NCBI GenBank assembly: GCA_963680875.1
Contig: OY804589.1
Location: 24,602,353-24,666,352, forward strand
Length of the DNA stretch: 64,000 nucleotides
Origin: Bathymodiolus brooksi
Taxonomy: Eukaryota; Mollusca; Bivalvia; Mytilida; Modiolidae
Direction of reading: 5' to 3'
The notes under the pieces were generated by a model. It had not been told where the DNA came from and made no database searches. It saw only the letters and a program-made list of their open reading frames with translations. The stretch's first letter is position 1; the number at the start of each line of letters is the position of its first letter. Shown piece after piece: positions 22,450 to 33,952 of the stretch. Made by a program: the position numbers and the translations under genes.

Positions 22450-22706
22450 TGTGTTATGGTATTTAATGCCACTTTCAACAATATTTCAGCTATATTGTGG
22501 CGGTCAGTTTTATTTGTGGAGGAAACCGGAGTACCCAGAGTGAACCACCTACCTGTCGCAAGTCACAGACAAACTTTTTTGCATAATGTTATATCGAGTA
22601 CACCTTGCCATCAGCAGGATTCAAACTCCTAGCTTTAATGATTATAGGCACTGATTGCACAGGTAGTTGTAAATCCAACCACCATACAATCACGACCACA
22701 ACGGCC
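22450..22706 (-). mobile_element. SINE-B copy
   Basis: GTGTTATGGTATTTAATGCC to CCACCATACAATCACGACCA plus ACAACGGCC. Near full length, with GGAGGAAACCGGAGTACCCA and GGATTCAAACTCC (inverse B box). Confidence 0.8.
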
Positions 22707-22736
22707 CAGGTAAATATTTCAGATATTAACACCTGA

Positions 22737-22810
22737 CCTGTTTTTGTACCCCACAGTACGTACTTCCTACCTACTTTAAAAAAAAAATTAAATTAAGATA
22801 TAAGTGATGG
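22737..22810 (+). repeat. Direct repeat, left copy (partner at 23081)
   Basis: CCTGTTTTTGTACCCCACAG, TACGTACTTCCTACCTACTT, an A run, and GATATAAGTGATGG. The partner 23081-23154 is nearly identical, offset by 344 bp. Each copy follows or precedes a SINE-B insertion. Confidence 0.85.
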
Positions 22811-23080
22811 TACCGGAGACATTTTTACGGTCAAATTATGACGCCGCGATATATATTCGTAGACAACGTCGTGTTCAAACGCTTGCATTTTCATTTAAAA
22901 TTTCACGATGACACTAAAGTTATATCAAATTAAAGAGCAGAAAACGATCTTTCTAACGAGGTAGGTTTCGTCAGAAAAGCCACATGATTAAAACAAGAAA
23001 ACAGGTTAAAACACAAGGTTAAATCGGCAAAATACTGTTACGTCCACAATGACGTTGTATTAGTGATGCACCAGGTTACA

Positions 23081-23154
23081 CCTGTTTTTGTACCCCACAG
23101 TACGTACTTCCTACCTACTTTAAAAAAAAAATTAAATTATGATATAAGTGATGG
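23081..23154 (+). repeat. Direct repeat, right copy (partner at 22737)
   Basis: Same sequence as 22737-22810 with one substitution (AAATTATGA for AAATTAAGA). Such a long, nearly exact repeat around a 270-bp unique segment suggests a recent local duplication or element termini. Confidence 0.85.
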
Positions 23155-23157
23155 TTT

Positions 23158-23428
23158 TGTGTTTATGGTGTTTAATGCCACTTTCAACAATATTAAAGCT
23201 ATATTGTGGCAGTCAGTTTTATTGGTGGAGGAAACCAGAGTACCCAGAGAAAATCACCGAACTGTAGCAAGTCACTGACAAACTTTATTACATAATGTTG
23301 TATCAAGTACACCTCACCATGAACAGGGTTTGAACTCACAACTTTATTGGTGATAGCCATTGATTATTGCATAGGTAGTTATAAATCCAACTACCATACG
23401 TCATACGATTACGACCATGCTGGCCCTA
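23158..23428 (-). mobile_element. SINE-B copy
   Basis: GTGTTTATGGTGTTTAATGC through GGAGGAAACCAGAGTACCCA to CTACCATACGTCATACGATT, where a short CATACG duplication is seen in the head. Confidence 0.8.
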
Positions 23429-23853
23429 AGATATAATTGACAATGAAGAAATGATATGCAAGTACATAAAAATGTAACTTACACAGTTGAGGATGAGTAA
23501 CATTTTCAACTAACATGTGCTCTTTATAAATATACAAGTATATTCATAACACCTATTATTTAATACTTATAAAAATTGGTATCCCCTGAGCTCAAATTTA
23601 CTCTTCTTTTAGATAACGCCAGTTTCCATATTCATTGATGAAAGATGATATGTGACCCCAAGAAAAAGGTCTGTTGTATTGTTGAGGTTCAGCAAAGGTA
23701 GGGGTTTTATACATCATTTTGTAGATAAATTATCGTAGTTTCAGATAATGTAGGCCATTCCTCCATGCTGGAGTCTGTCGAGTTGAAAAAGCGCGAAAAT
23801 AACGATGACCTAGATTTTTTACAAATGAACGGTTACGTACCTTGTGGTATTAT

Positions 23854-23990
23854 TAGTATCTGGGTATATTTTTTTTACCAGAAACAAGTGCCTGTGTCTG
23901 GAACACTGAAGTGAAACATGTTCCAGATTCACCTAAAAGAAATGCACCACAGGCACTTATTTCTGGTAAAAAAAATATACCTAGATACTA
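23854..23990. mobile_element. Palindromic element with 43-bp inverted termini
   Basis: Left arm 23854-23896 (TAGTATCTGGGTATATTTTT to AGTGCCTGTG) and right arm 23948-23990 are inverted copies with two mismatches, leaving a 51-bp loop. It ends exactly where the LINE-type tail TAAGATAAGATACTTTATTG starts. Probably a MITE or foldback element. Confidence 0.8.
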
Positions 23991-24330
23991 TAAGATAAGA
24001 TACTTTATTGTCCAATCAAGGTCCCAGCAAGGGGCAGAGTCATTAGTGATTTATATTACACAAAAAAACAATAAACATTCTAATACATAAATGTAATAAA
24101 CAGTATACAAACAAGCAATTTGCAGAATTTAGATTGGTACATAAGTACTAAACATATCTATGTCTCTGATGAGTATAATATTTGGAAGAGTCCACTGGGC
24201 AATTACAAAAAAATAAAAATAAAAAAATATATATCATTTGTTGATATTTAATAAGTTATTAACTTCTTCTGAACACCGAAAAAGGCGAAATAGAAATAAA
24301 CCCTTTTATATTTACAAGGGGCTAATTCAA
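23991..24330 (-). mobile_element. LINE-like 3' end (minus strand) with TATCT tail
   Basis: On the minus strand the segment ends CCTTGATTGGACAATAAAGT followed by ATCTTATCTTA, a polyadenylation-like signal with a short tandem tail. It may extend up to about 24660, but the open frames there show no reverse-transcriptase motif. Confidence 0.5.
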
Positions 24331-24945
24331 TGACAGAAGGCAGATCCAGCGTCCTCTCCATGACCAATGACAATGTACATGCATGAGAGCAATGCCATTC
24401 GTTTTTTAATAGTTGCCCAGCGATCTTCGAGGTGCCCCTATACCTTATTATTGATAGAACTTCCGACTCCTGTGGACATAGGTATATTTATTTTTTTTCT
24501 GGAAAACGTATACACAATCATTGAATCAATTTTAGAACATGACAAATTATCAGCATTTCCAATAGACTGGTTCGCTGTTGTCATAGCGTAGATCCGCATA
24601 CTCAATGTAAGATACAATTCTGAAGAAGTGGGAACCAGTAAAATGCTCATACGAAAGATAACTCTGTTTTGGGACAGTCTAAAATAAGTATTGTAATAAA
24701 ATGGGGGGGGGGGGGCACACCATCAGGATAATTCTAAATCCAATGTGTGAATCGTAGAAAGAGATGCCAATTCGATTCCCCTAACGCTTTCGAGATGATC
24801 CGGCCTTACGAAAATCCGGTCTTAAACAAATGCGGCCTTAGTTGATACTGCCTTGGTTAATGCGACCTCAGTTAAGAATGATGTGTATCTATGGATATAT
24901 ACGATACATACGATAAAACGACACATTGTGATGATTTGAGTAAAT

Positions 24946-24977
24946 AATTAATTAATTAATTAATTAATTAATTAATT
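24946..24977. repeat. (AATT)n microsatellite
   Basis: Eight uninterrupted AATT units. Confidence 0.9.
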
Positions 24978-25129
24978 TGTCTATCAGGTGCCATATAGCA
25001 TGGTTTTTTTTTTGCATGTATACCAGTTAAACTTGGTTTCATTATATTATACTTTGTGTAATGATTGAATTATTATAATGTGTAAACTTCTTACAGTTTC
25101 GACCTTAAGTATCCTTTTCATATTCTAAT

Positions 25130-25290
25130 AAAGGTAATAACAAAATTACCGAACTCCGAACAATCTTACAAAGGGAAAGTCAAAACTCATAATTATATAA
25201 ACAGACAAAATCAGTCAACAACCGGAAAACTGTGAAAACCGTAATGACCCTGACTTGGTACAGGCATAATATACCCAAATACATGATAGG
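25130..25290. repeat. Dispersed repeat (ACAAAATTACCGAACTCCGA)
   Basis: ACAAAATTACCGAACTCCGA, then AAAGGGAAAGTCAAAACTC and CCTGACTTGGTACAGGCATA. From memory this order of motifs matches a dispersed repeat of mytilid mussels. No internal copy to compare with. Confidence 0.35.
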
Positions 25291-25415
25291 ACAATCTCTT
25301 GGCTTGGTACATGCACTTCAATGAAAAGTGCCCCTTAGCAAAAATCCCAGTTTTATATGTTAAAATAAACCTTCTTACTTATGGTTACTTATGGTGGTTT
25401 TCCGGTACAGGATCC

Positions 25416-25818
25416 CTAGGGCTCCTCTTCACCAGACTCTTGTATTTCTTCTATTTCTCTGTACGTCACACGACTTCCCGATATATCATCTTTGTAGTTT
25501 GCGTAGTACAGTTCTTCGTCTTTCCAAAGTTTTTCCAGTCTGTTTTTAAACAAGTTAATAGATCTATATTTTCACAATATTTTCTGGCAGTTTATTCCAG
25601 TATTTTGATATTCTAATGCTGAAGGAGTTTTTTTCTGATGTTATAGTGTTTGCTCTATTATATACCACTTTCTTGCTATTGGTTCTTGTACTAAATCTTT
25701 GCTCTGTGTCATTCATTAGTTTTATTATTGTACTTGCTTCTGGATCATAATGTCCCTGTATTATTTTGTATACCTCTATCATATCTCCTCTTAGCCGTCT
25801 AGAAGTGTTATGATGCAT
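25416..25818 (-). pseudogene. C-terminal remnant of a non-LTR retrotransposon reverse transcriptase
   Basis: The minus-strand frame contains RRLRGDMIEVYKIIQG, then KNSFSIRISKYWNKLPENIV. This is the familiar C-terminal block of CR1/Jockey-type LINE polymerases (RRLRGDLIEVFKI and FSxRVVxxWNxLP). A +1 frameshift near 25553 separates it from INLFKNRLEKLWKDEELYY, which runs to the stop at 25416-25418. The catalytic fingers and palm are absent: 5'-truncated and broken. Confidence 0.85.
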
Positions 25819-25889
25819 GTCCTCGTACATGTTAAAATGAAATCTAATAACCACTGATATATATACATCGATCTTTAGTTTTATATGCA

Positions 25890-26003
25890 TGTTTTGTAGA
25901 TCGTTGTTTGTCCCTTTTTTTTGCCATTGTGTTGTCTGTTCTTCTTCGATATACGGATTCTGATTAACCCCTTTGGTATCTGCAAAGCGGTCTTCTTTTA
26001 AAT
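25890..26003. repeat. Dispersed repeat, copy 2 (partner at 12037)
   Basis: TGTAGATCGTTGTTTGTCCC, GCCATTGTGTTGTCTGTTCT, ACGGATTCTGATTAACCCC and TTTGGTATCTGC, in the same order as 12037-12190. It lies immediately beyond the 5' side of the LINE remnant at 25416-25818. Confidence 0.5.
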
Positions 26004-26169
26004 AAATCGATATGGAAATTTTTATTTACATAATAATGGAAGTCTATGCTTAAACCCGAGGATTTCTTCTCGGTTTCTTTCGTCAGTATATATTTTAAAA
26101 AAAAACAACGCAGACACTTAACTTGAAAAATATCAAATTATTTGTGGTATTGTAGATTTACTGGGCCAA

Positions 26170-26468
26170 AACAAAGACTGCGAAAATGGTATTTGTTGGT
26201 TCTTCGCTAAGCACACAGCATTAAGAAGATATAACAAAGACTGGTTGGCTCGGAATCGAGATAATGTGTCAGAATTGGCGGCGACATGTCTCCCCCACGA
26301 ACTGTTGTTTCAGTGAGCTAGTACTATGCAAATCCAAACAAGCGTGTTGTAGTCTAGTACAAAGCGGACCTCCGACCTCGTCATCATCTTATTGAACATG
26401 AACTTGTTCTCGCCATGATATAGCTTTAAAATTTCTGAGTTGGCGTTAAACAACAAGTGAGTGATTGC
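26170..26468 (+). mobile_element. SINE-A copy, head missing
   Basis: AAATGGTATTTGTTGGTTCT, GCACACAGCATTAAGAAGAT and TTTCAGTGAGCTAGTACTAT, then GAACTTGTTCTCGCCATGAT, ending GTTAAACAACAAGTGAGTGA. The tRNA-like head is lost. Confidence 0.75.
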
Positions 26469-27020
26469 TGTTTACTTTAAACATATTCTTATCCTTTTGT
26501 CTGAACATATGTTTAAAGAAAACAACAATCACCCAGTTAGCCTAACTATTTTTAAATGAAATAACCGATTTTCATCCAGATATATTATGAACAGGAGATT
26601 GTTATATCTATTTCGGGGGAAAATCTATCTAACTAAAATTTGATCTCATCGATCGGTCGTATTATATTAATTTATCAAAACTTGGGGAAAGGGGAATAAT
26701 TGGAATGGTATTTTTAAGGTAGCCTATTATCATGGCTATCATTTGGAACACCTTTAGCTGTCGATTATCAAAAATTCAGTCCGAACGATTTCACGGTAGC
26801 TCAGATGAGAACGACATCGATTAAAGAGAGCGATCAGAAATAAAAAACGGAAATAAAACCGAGTCTGTTCAGTTAGTGACCTCATTTTATACACGTAAAT
26901 GACTGCCGTAAAACGTTTGTATTGTATGAAATTTTAGTATATATTGAAGAACATTTCGACATTGATTTACCCGCAAAATTTAACTAAAAATCATCAGGGA
27001 AAATAGGCCTAAATCAGTAA

Positions 27021-30000
27021 ATGGCTTGCAATACAGATAAAGAATATGAAGAACTACAGCATCAGCAGGTGTGACAGTGTGACAAGCCTAAGATTACAGG
27101 ATCTATTGTTTTATATGTTATATTTTGACACCTGGAATTTCTGTTTGTGTTTGCAACAATAACAACAACAAAAATTAAACAAAAACAAAAAACATCAACA
27201 AAACAATTAAATGCATTTCCATGTATAATTTTAATAATATTTTAAAAACTCTGTTTTCATTTTGGGACAAAATCTGAATAAAACTGATTCTGAAAAAACT
27301 GATATAATTCATGGACATGGAATAGTTTGTATCCAGTTAAAAGCAGCTTTAACGTGGGATAATATCCCTGTGTCGGTGTGTGACAATAAGTCTGCCAGTC
27401 ATTGGATAAAGTTTGATTATATTTTTCATGTTTGAAAAATAACATTTTTTCTTTATAATTTTGTTCCTCATCCAGGGGCTGCTCTGGCTCCCAAAAAGTA
27501 GGAGCCAGAAAAATCGCCAGGTGCCATTTTCAGGTGCCAGTTTTGAAAGTCAGGAGCCAGTTTAGGAGCCAGCTAAAATTTTTACAAGGAGCCAATTTTT
27601 TCGAACCGAAACAGTGGATGATTGCATGTACCACTACCAGTTTCATGTTCAGTTTCATGTATAAATGGTCCGGATTTGTTTGTACAAATGTTAATGTCTG
27701 TATTGTACTTCTGTTTTTCATTTCGATTTCATCATCAAAAACAAAAAGATTTATATAATTTATTACAATATACTGTATTTTACGGATTATCAGGGATTCA
27801 GCCAGGATTTTGAGACCATTAGTCACTTTTGCAGAACAGATTTTTAATGTCAGAGCTTAATCTTATAATCAGTTACTTTGCCTTATTAGTTAGTAATGGA
27901 GATTGAAAAGCTATGAAAACCTCCTAGGATGGGAACATACTCTGCAAATTAGAAACCAACTGATAAAACATAACATTGCCATGATTTTGATCTAATACCA
28001 CACAAATTGTAATAACCCCCCCCCCTTTTTTTTGAAATATTACTGTGCTTTGATCTAATACGTACCACACAAATTGTAATAAGTTTATAACCCCACCCTT
28101 TTTGAAATGTTACTGTGCTTTGGTCTAATACCACATCATTTGTGTAGTCTTCAGCAGAAAAAATATGTCTCTGCCAATGGTCCAACTTCTACTTCTAGAT
28201 ACTTTGTACAAAATGTAGGTAATGAATAGAACAAACGTCAAAAACTGAACCAAGTTGTAAAATAAATAATTATTTCTCGGATCTCATAATCAAATTGCAA
28301 CAATTGGAATAAAAATACTGACTGGTTATTTTTTTTTCACGTGTCTGTTTGTAAATAATTCTATTAATAGAACGCAATTGCTACCCGGATGCTGATCGAT
28401 AACAAACTTATGCGTATCGATCCTCGTGCAGTGCATTTCAATGGCCTACCTTCGCATATAAAAAAATGACCATATTAAATATGAGAACTGAGATTATATT
28501 TCACAGAAATGAGAATAAATATAGCAAAAGTTCGTTTGGTTAAAAGTATCGGTGGATTACATTGCGAACTCCTGTTGAACTTGATCGCGCCATTTTTATT
28601 TTTTAAGTTTCTTTTATAATAAACCAAAGTTTATGACTTTTCGAGAAAGTCACTTTCAAAATACTTAATAAATACACGTGTACGATAGACAAAAGACTTC
28701 CTAACTCCGAACTCCAGTATAAACATGATATCGACATTTTCATAAATGAAAGTGGCAAAAATAGTTCGTTATGGTGAACATTATCGTGCAACGATTAACG
28801 AATGATGATTACAAAAATATGTCCACTTAAAATACATACTGTGACATTTTGAGTACATGTCAATCATAACTATAAAAAAAATATCATTATCGTTGATTGA
28901 ATTCTTAGTCGGGGTCATTATCTTTAACCAGGTAAATCAAGCCAGGTGTGATCAAAGATTACCCAATAAAAACAAAAATTCTATAATCCGTTGATTGGCT
29001 TGTAACATGTAATAAAATTGTCATTGTAGTGACTAATTAGTTTTAATCAGCAAATGAAGAAGAAGAATGGATTGTTACAGACATTTTTCTACAATTTTTT
29101 TAAAATTCAATAGACGATTTGGGTACGGGAAATACTCGTCACTTGCGAAAATCAATTGTCAATAATTTATTGATTTTTGTTACGGTACACAGGGATTATC
29201 TATAAATTTACACAAGGAAATCTAGGCGCCAAAAAAATCGCCAGCAGCCGATTTCAGTTGCCAGTCAAGAAAAAAAATCGCAAATTGCGACATTGGCGAC
29301 CGACAGCGCGATCCCTGCTCATCTATTCTTGCTCAAACGTGTAAAGTCCCATAGAAAAAAGATCGATAACAAGGACACACTGACCCATATTTGTTTACTA
29401 CCCTTTTTGTAAATGGCATTGTATAGTGTGACATAAGGCCGGTCAGTGGTAAATAAATCACCTGATTTTGTCATAGGCCAACCAAGCTTAAAAAGTAAAC
29501 CAGATTAAGAAAGATTTTTTAAATAGTTTGAAATTGAAGTATTAAAAATTAATTATTTGGTGCAAACATTGAACTTGCTTTCCCATATAATAAGATATTT
29601 AATCCAGTGAATTTAGTGTTTTTTTTTTTATGTCAATGCAATATATTACATGTAGACTGACTACATACTACCATATTTTTGTAAAACAATTAATGACTGA
29701 TTTATGTTTATTTCAATCACGTTTATTATCACAGAATGGTAATATAACAATACAGTTTTGTTGATGCTATTTGTAATAATGACATGTTTTTTCCCCCAGA
29801 TAATCTCATTTATCTGTCTGGTTTAATTTAATCTCTGTTCAATTTATGCTATACATTTTGATTATTTCTGTTAAATTGATTCTTTTTCTATCTTCTCTGT
29901 GAATATCATTGCATTACACCAAGAAGTAAGGGGTATATTTGTTATTAAAGCAGCAGTGGAAATGCAGAATAATCTGCCATTTTGTTACTAATGGAGAGCA

Positions 30001-31213
30001 CTTGTATGTATTTTCCCGGTATAATCAGCCATTTTCTAGAAAATGGTGGAATCTGAATGATCAATCGTCATATTTTCAAAGTATTTTAAAATACAATTTG
30101 CTTGGCCTACATTCCAGAAAAGGTCATGATCTGTGATGACGATTACATCAGCAAACCGGAAAGGTAAAAATGCTTGGGAAATACCATCGCTTAAAACATA
30201 TTTAACAAGCATAATGATCAGGATAAAAAGACATTAAGTAAAAAGGATCTTTTTTACTTGCATAGAATTTATTCAATTCAATCTTATCTGTTTTAATCTC
30301 ATCTTGTAATTTTGAAGTTTAAAAGAATTCCCTCTGTGTTTATATACGCTATGAATATACAGAATGACGTCATCGGTCTTGTGCTGGGCGAGAATTGTAA
30401 ATCAAAACAAATGACCGACTTTATTGCATGGCCGAGCAGATGTCACGACACAATATTTTTGTATCCTGAGTGTTAGACATCGTTAAAATGCAACGAAAAT
30501 AATGTAACCCATGTTAAAACGTTATACAAACTATGGTTTATATGCATATCATATGAATTTTTTCTATTCTATCTTATTTTTTGAAGTGGAAGTCAGTAAT
30601 GGAAATGCAGGTCATAAAAAAATCCACTAATCTTCATGCTTGCTTACTGATATTTTCCTATTTAATCTCGTTTTGATTTCAACGTCATGGTCGTGGTCGT
30701 ATATATGGTAATTGGAATTACAACTACCTGTGCAATCAATGCTTATCAACACTAAAGTCATGAGTTTGAATCCCGCTGATGGAGAGGTGTACTCGATACA
30801 ACACTATATGATAAAGTTTGTCAATGACTTGAGACAGGTTAGCGGTTTTCTCAGTGTACTATGGTTTCCTCCACAAATAATACTGACAGCCAGGATATAA
30901 CTGAAATAATGTTGAAAGTGGCATTAAGCATCATAACCCTAACCCTTACACTATCCAGTATTATAATTGTGAGTCTGTAAGAATAGAAAGCAAACTAATA
31001 TTTAATTTCTGCTTAATACATATATCGTATGTAATATTTTAAATGTCTATTTCAGAGACTGAAAGCTGCCTTACATCACACTACTATGAAACTTTGCCAG
31101 CGACAGTGTTCCGAGCTAGAAGTTGTGTGTACCAAACAGCTAGTGGCATCTATTTCAGAAACAGCATGGAGACAATGTCAGAAGTTTTCTGAAGATATGG
31201 AACTATTTGCAAA
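27021..31213 (+). CDS. CENPS: CENP-S/MHF1 histone-fold protein, first two coding exons (3' part not found)
   Basis: Exon 1 is 27021-27068 (ATG, 16 codons, CAG|GTGTGA donor). Exon 2 is 31056-31213 (TTTCAG acceptor, AA|GTATTT donor, 52 codons plus 2 nt). The phase-0 junction gives ...[16 protein letters not shown]..., close to the human CENP-S start (YQQ-RLKAA). The second helix carries [20 protein letters not shown] and ELFA, matching the family pattern (I/VAAISELTFRQCE.FAKDLEMFA). In known systems CENP-S pairs with CENP-X. The pair binds FANCM in fork and crosslink repair, and joins CENP-T-W at kinetochores. The third helix and C-terminus (family length about 100-140) are missing. Reading on past the donor meets TAA at 31230. 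Either the next exon lies beyond 64000, across both large satellites, or the gene is broken. Confidence 0.85.
27069..30685. other. CENPS intron 1, no further gene seen
   Basis: 3987-bp intron (27069-31055) without convincing exons. 27479-27600 has repeated AGGAGCCAG motifs and 29220-29320 a related GGCGCCAAAAAAATCGCCAG segment. Open frames up to 98 codons show no family motif. A SINE-B lies at its 3' end. Confidence 0.5.
27988..28140. repeat. 62-70-bp tandem repeat, 2.3 copies
   Basis: TTGATCTAATACCACACAAA recurs at 27988, 28050 and (as TTGGTCTAATACCACATCAT) 28120. Units are separated by AACCCC runs and GAAATRTTACTGTGCTTTG. Confidence 0.8.
30687..30960 (+). mobile_element. SINE-B copy, plus orientation
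   Basis: Head ATGGTCGTGGTCGTATATAT, A-box-like TATGGTAATTGG, B-box GAGTTTGAATCCCG, body TTGTCAATGACTTGAGACAG, 3' domain GATATAACTGAAATAATGTT, tail GCATCATAACCCTAACCC. The only SINE-B in the window whose head-to-tail order runs on the plus strand. It is in CENPS intron 1. Confidence 0.85.
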
Positions 31214-33035
31214 GTATTTATTAATGCTTTAATAATTGAGGCCAAGAATACTGTACAGTCAGAGACATGGCATGATAAAACATTGTGATAGACATAGTGG
31301 TGTTCTGATGATCAATTATAGCCGATAATCAGTTGGTTGGTGTCTTAAACCAAGCACTCGAGCCCAAAAATCTATTTCCGAACAATTTTACTTTCACTTT
31401 CACTTTGATTTTCTGGAAATCTTGTTTTAAACGTAATTAAGCAGAAAATAGCAGTTTCATATTTCATCAAATCGTGTTAAATAGTTGGGTTTTTTTATAT
31501 TTGCAAGTTGGGTTTTTTTATATTTGCAAATGAAATTATATTTCTAACGTCCATTAAAAGTATAATAAGTACAGTGAAAACTAAAAAAAATCGTCAAATT
31601 TGTAGATTTCTGACCGAAAGCAAATACACATTCGCGGCTATGACATGGTGCTGCTCGAACTTATACTGACGTAACAATACTGCAGTGATGGGGAAAAAAT
31701 ACAGCCTTCTATCCAAGATTAAGCATTTTAGCCAAAAAATATTTTGCCATTCCAGCATCGTATGTACCCTCATAACGAGTATTTAGTCTTGCGGGTCATT
31801 TAGTGAACAAAAAGAGGGCTCGCCTCAGTCCTTCAAATATTGGCAATATCATTTCATAAATAAAAACATGTAATAATACTGATAGCTACACTATAAGAGT
31901 GTGGAGGACAATGTTCTGTTTTCTGTTCAATCAAATTTATTTATGTTTGTCGTTTGTTGAATTTTTCCCAGAATTTATTAAGTTTGTTCACTGTCTATGG
32001 ATTTATAATCTGATGTGATAAAAAGGAAGTCAGTTGCCACTAATTATTTAAGGTACCATACCTCTGATCAATCTAGTGATGAAACGTAATTCAGGCCTCA
32101 ATAATATAAAAACAATACATTAATATATTCCTTACAAACAACCTTAAAATAAACATGACAAAAAACATACACCACATTACATATAAGAGGTATAATGTAA
32201 AATTTGCATAAAATAGGTCGTTTTCAACAAAACATCCTTTTTTCCAATTATAACCGATAATTAGTTATTCGTGTGAAACCAATGATCGATTATGAAATTC
32301 CTTCTGATTCCCATCACTAGATAGACATATCACTCTCATTTGTGTTACTGATATATCTTTTGCTCAGATGCATTTTGGATGATAACTGGTAACTCTTAAT
32401 GAAAAAAAGAAATTTTGAAGTCTATTAAACAGAGCAAAAGATATTTCCATATCACCAAGATGGGTGATACAGTTACATGTACATGTATCACAGTGATTTA
32501 TCATGCTATGTCTCTGACTGTGCTGTAAGTATGATGCCTTTGTTTCCCTTAACACTACCAACCCTAATTGTTTACTAGTGCCTACTCTAAAGTTGTTATT
32601 GTTTATACATATATTTTGAATAAGATCCTTGTCCTGTAAAACTAAAAAATTATCAGAGATCTATGCAACTCACCTAGACGAGCCCTGGACTCATCATTTT
32701 CATTTGGGACTCACCAAAATTTTCAAATATTAGATTTTTAAAATGGTGGGACTCACCAAAATTTTCAGAAATGTCTTCTAGACTCATTAATATAAATTGC
32801 TAAAAGTATACCTGAGTTTTGCTAACATACCTACCCTATTTCTTTCAAGAATGTTAACAGAAACACCAGTATTTTTATTTTGTCTAATTTATGGAGTTAC
32901 TGTGTTATCTCCCCTTTTTAAATTAATTATTGTTTTGTTTACTGCTGCAACTTTTCATTTTGTTGGTAAATATACCTACCGTATGTGACTAGTATTCCAT
33001 TCCACTATATGGCATTCAATTAAAAAAAAACCATC
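31214..33035. other. Downstream of CENPS exon 2, no gene seen
   Basis: The AG sites I checked (for example at 31972, 32369 and 33590) hit stops or give no histone-fold helix 3. A direct repeat GTTGGGTTTTTTTATATTTG is at 31484-31530. GGGACTCACCAAAATTTTCA is at 32706 and 32748. Confidence 0.4.
32542..32601. repeat. Dispersed repeat fragment, copy 2 (partner at 16437)
   Basis: GTTTCCCTTAACACTACCAA, then CCCTAATTG and CCTACTCTAAAGTTGTTATT, parallel to 16437-16492. Confidence 0.5.
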
Positions 33036-33330
33036 GCCGATCGGTGGTGTAATGGCTAGCATGCTCGCCTGAAGTGTGGTAGACAGTGAGTTCGAACCCC
33101 TATCGAGTCAAACCAAAGACTATGAAATTGGTATTTGTTGCTTATCCGCTAAGCATGCAGCATTAAGGAGACAGTATGATCAGTATGATGTGTCTGAGTG
33201 GGGCAACATGTCTATCCACAGACTTGTTTCGGTGAACTATAAAAATCTAACTAAGTGTTGAAAATTAACTTGTTCTCGCCATGATATAGATGAAAAATTA
33301 AACAACAATCACTCACTCACTCACTCACTT
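33036..33330 (+). mobile_element. SINE-A copy, internally deleted
   Basis: Head CGATCGGTGGTGTAATGGCT, B box GAGTTCGAACCCC, body GCATGCAGCATTAAGGAGAC, 3' domain AACTTGTTCTCGCCATGATA, tail ACAACAATCACTCACTCACT. About 90 bp of the body are missing relative to the 17250 copy. Confidence 0.8.
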
Positions 33331-33683
33331 CATCCACAGTACATGTACTCCATATTGCATCCACACTTTTGTGCTGATAGATGAATTTTCTTTCATACAA
33401 ATGTAAAATAAAAAAATTGTGAATTTATAAAGAGTTATTTCCCTTATACTAGTAACTGCATGCTACAGAACTTGAAGTTTTAAATAATAGACAATGAAAA
33501 ATATATTTTGCAAGAAGATTTAGAAGATTTTTTTTTTTTTTTAAATTGGAAGTATTGGATTATTAATTTTATTGCAGTGAAACGTTAGTTGATACGAGAA
33601 ATCAAATAGTTTGAAAATCATACTGCAGGTATTATCACTGTTTTAGCATTGAAGTAAATGGATATTCACCCAGAAAAATAAAG

Positions 33684-33952
33684 GGTTAGAATTATGGTGG
33701 TTAACACCACTTTCAACAATATTTCAGTTATATCGTAACAGTCAATTTTATTGGTGGAGGAAACAGGAATACCCAGAGAAAACCACAGACCTGCCACAAG
33801 TCACTGACAAACTTTATCACATAATGGTGTATCAAGCACACCTCACCTGAGTGAGATTCGAACTCTCAACATTAGTGGTGATAGGCACTGATTGCATATA
33901 GGTAGTCATAATTGCAACTACCATACAATCATGACCACGACAGCTCCTTGGT
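33684..33952 (-). mobile_element. SINE-B copy with 11-bp target-site duplication
   Basis: Flanked by GAAAAATAAAG at 33673-33683 and again at 33953-33963, an exact 11-bp duplication. This fixes the ends: on the minus strand the head begins CAAGGAGCTGTCGTGGTCAT and the tail ends CATAATTCTAACCC. Long target-site duplications and a tRNA-like head (B box GAGTTCGAATCTC) identify a retroposed SINE rather than a DNA transposon. The adjoining 80-bp satellite starts within its head. Confidence 0.9.

Noticed and set aside
27530..27826. 98-codon minus-strand open frame
   Set aside because: Overlaps a segment of repeated AGGAGCCAG motifs, lacks splice or family support, and lies within the CENPS intron.
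31214..33650. Candidate third CENPS exon after AG sites at about 31972, 32369, 33570 and 33650
   Set aside because: Each candidate read in the required phase meets a stop quickly and shows no HAKR or EDV-like helix.
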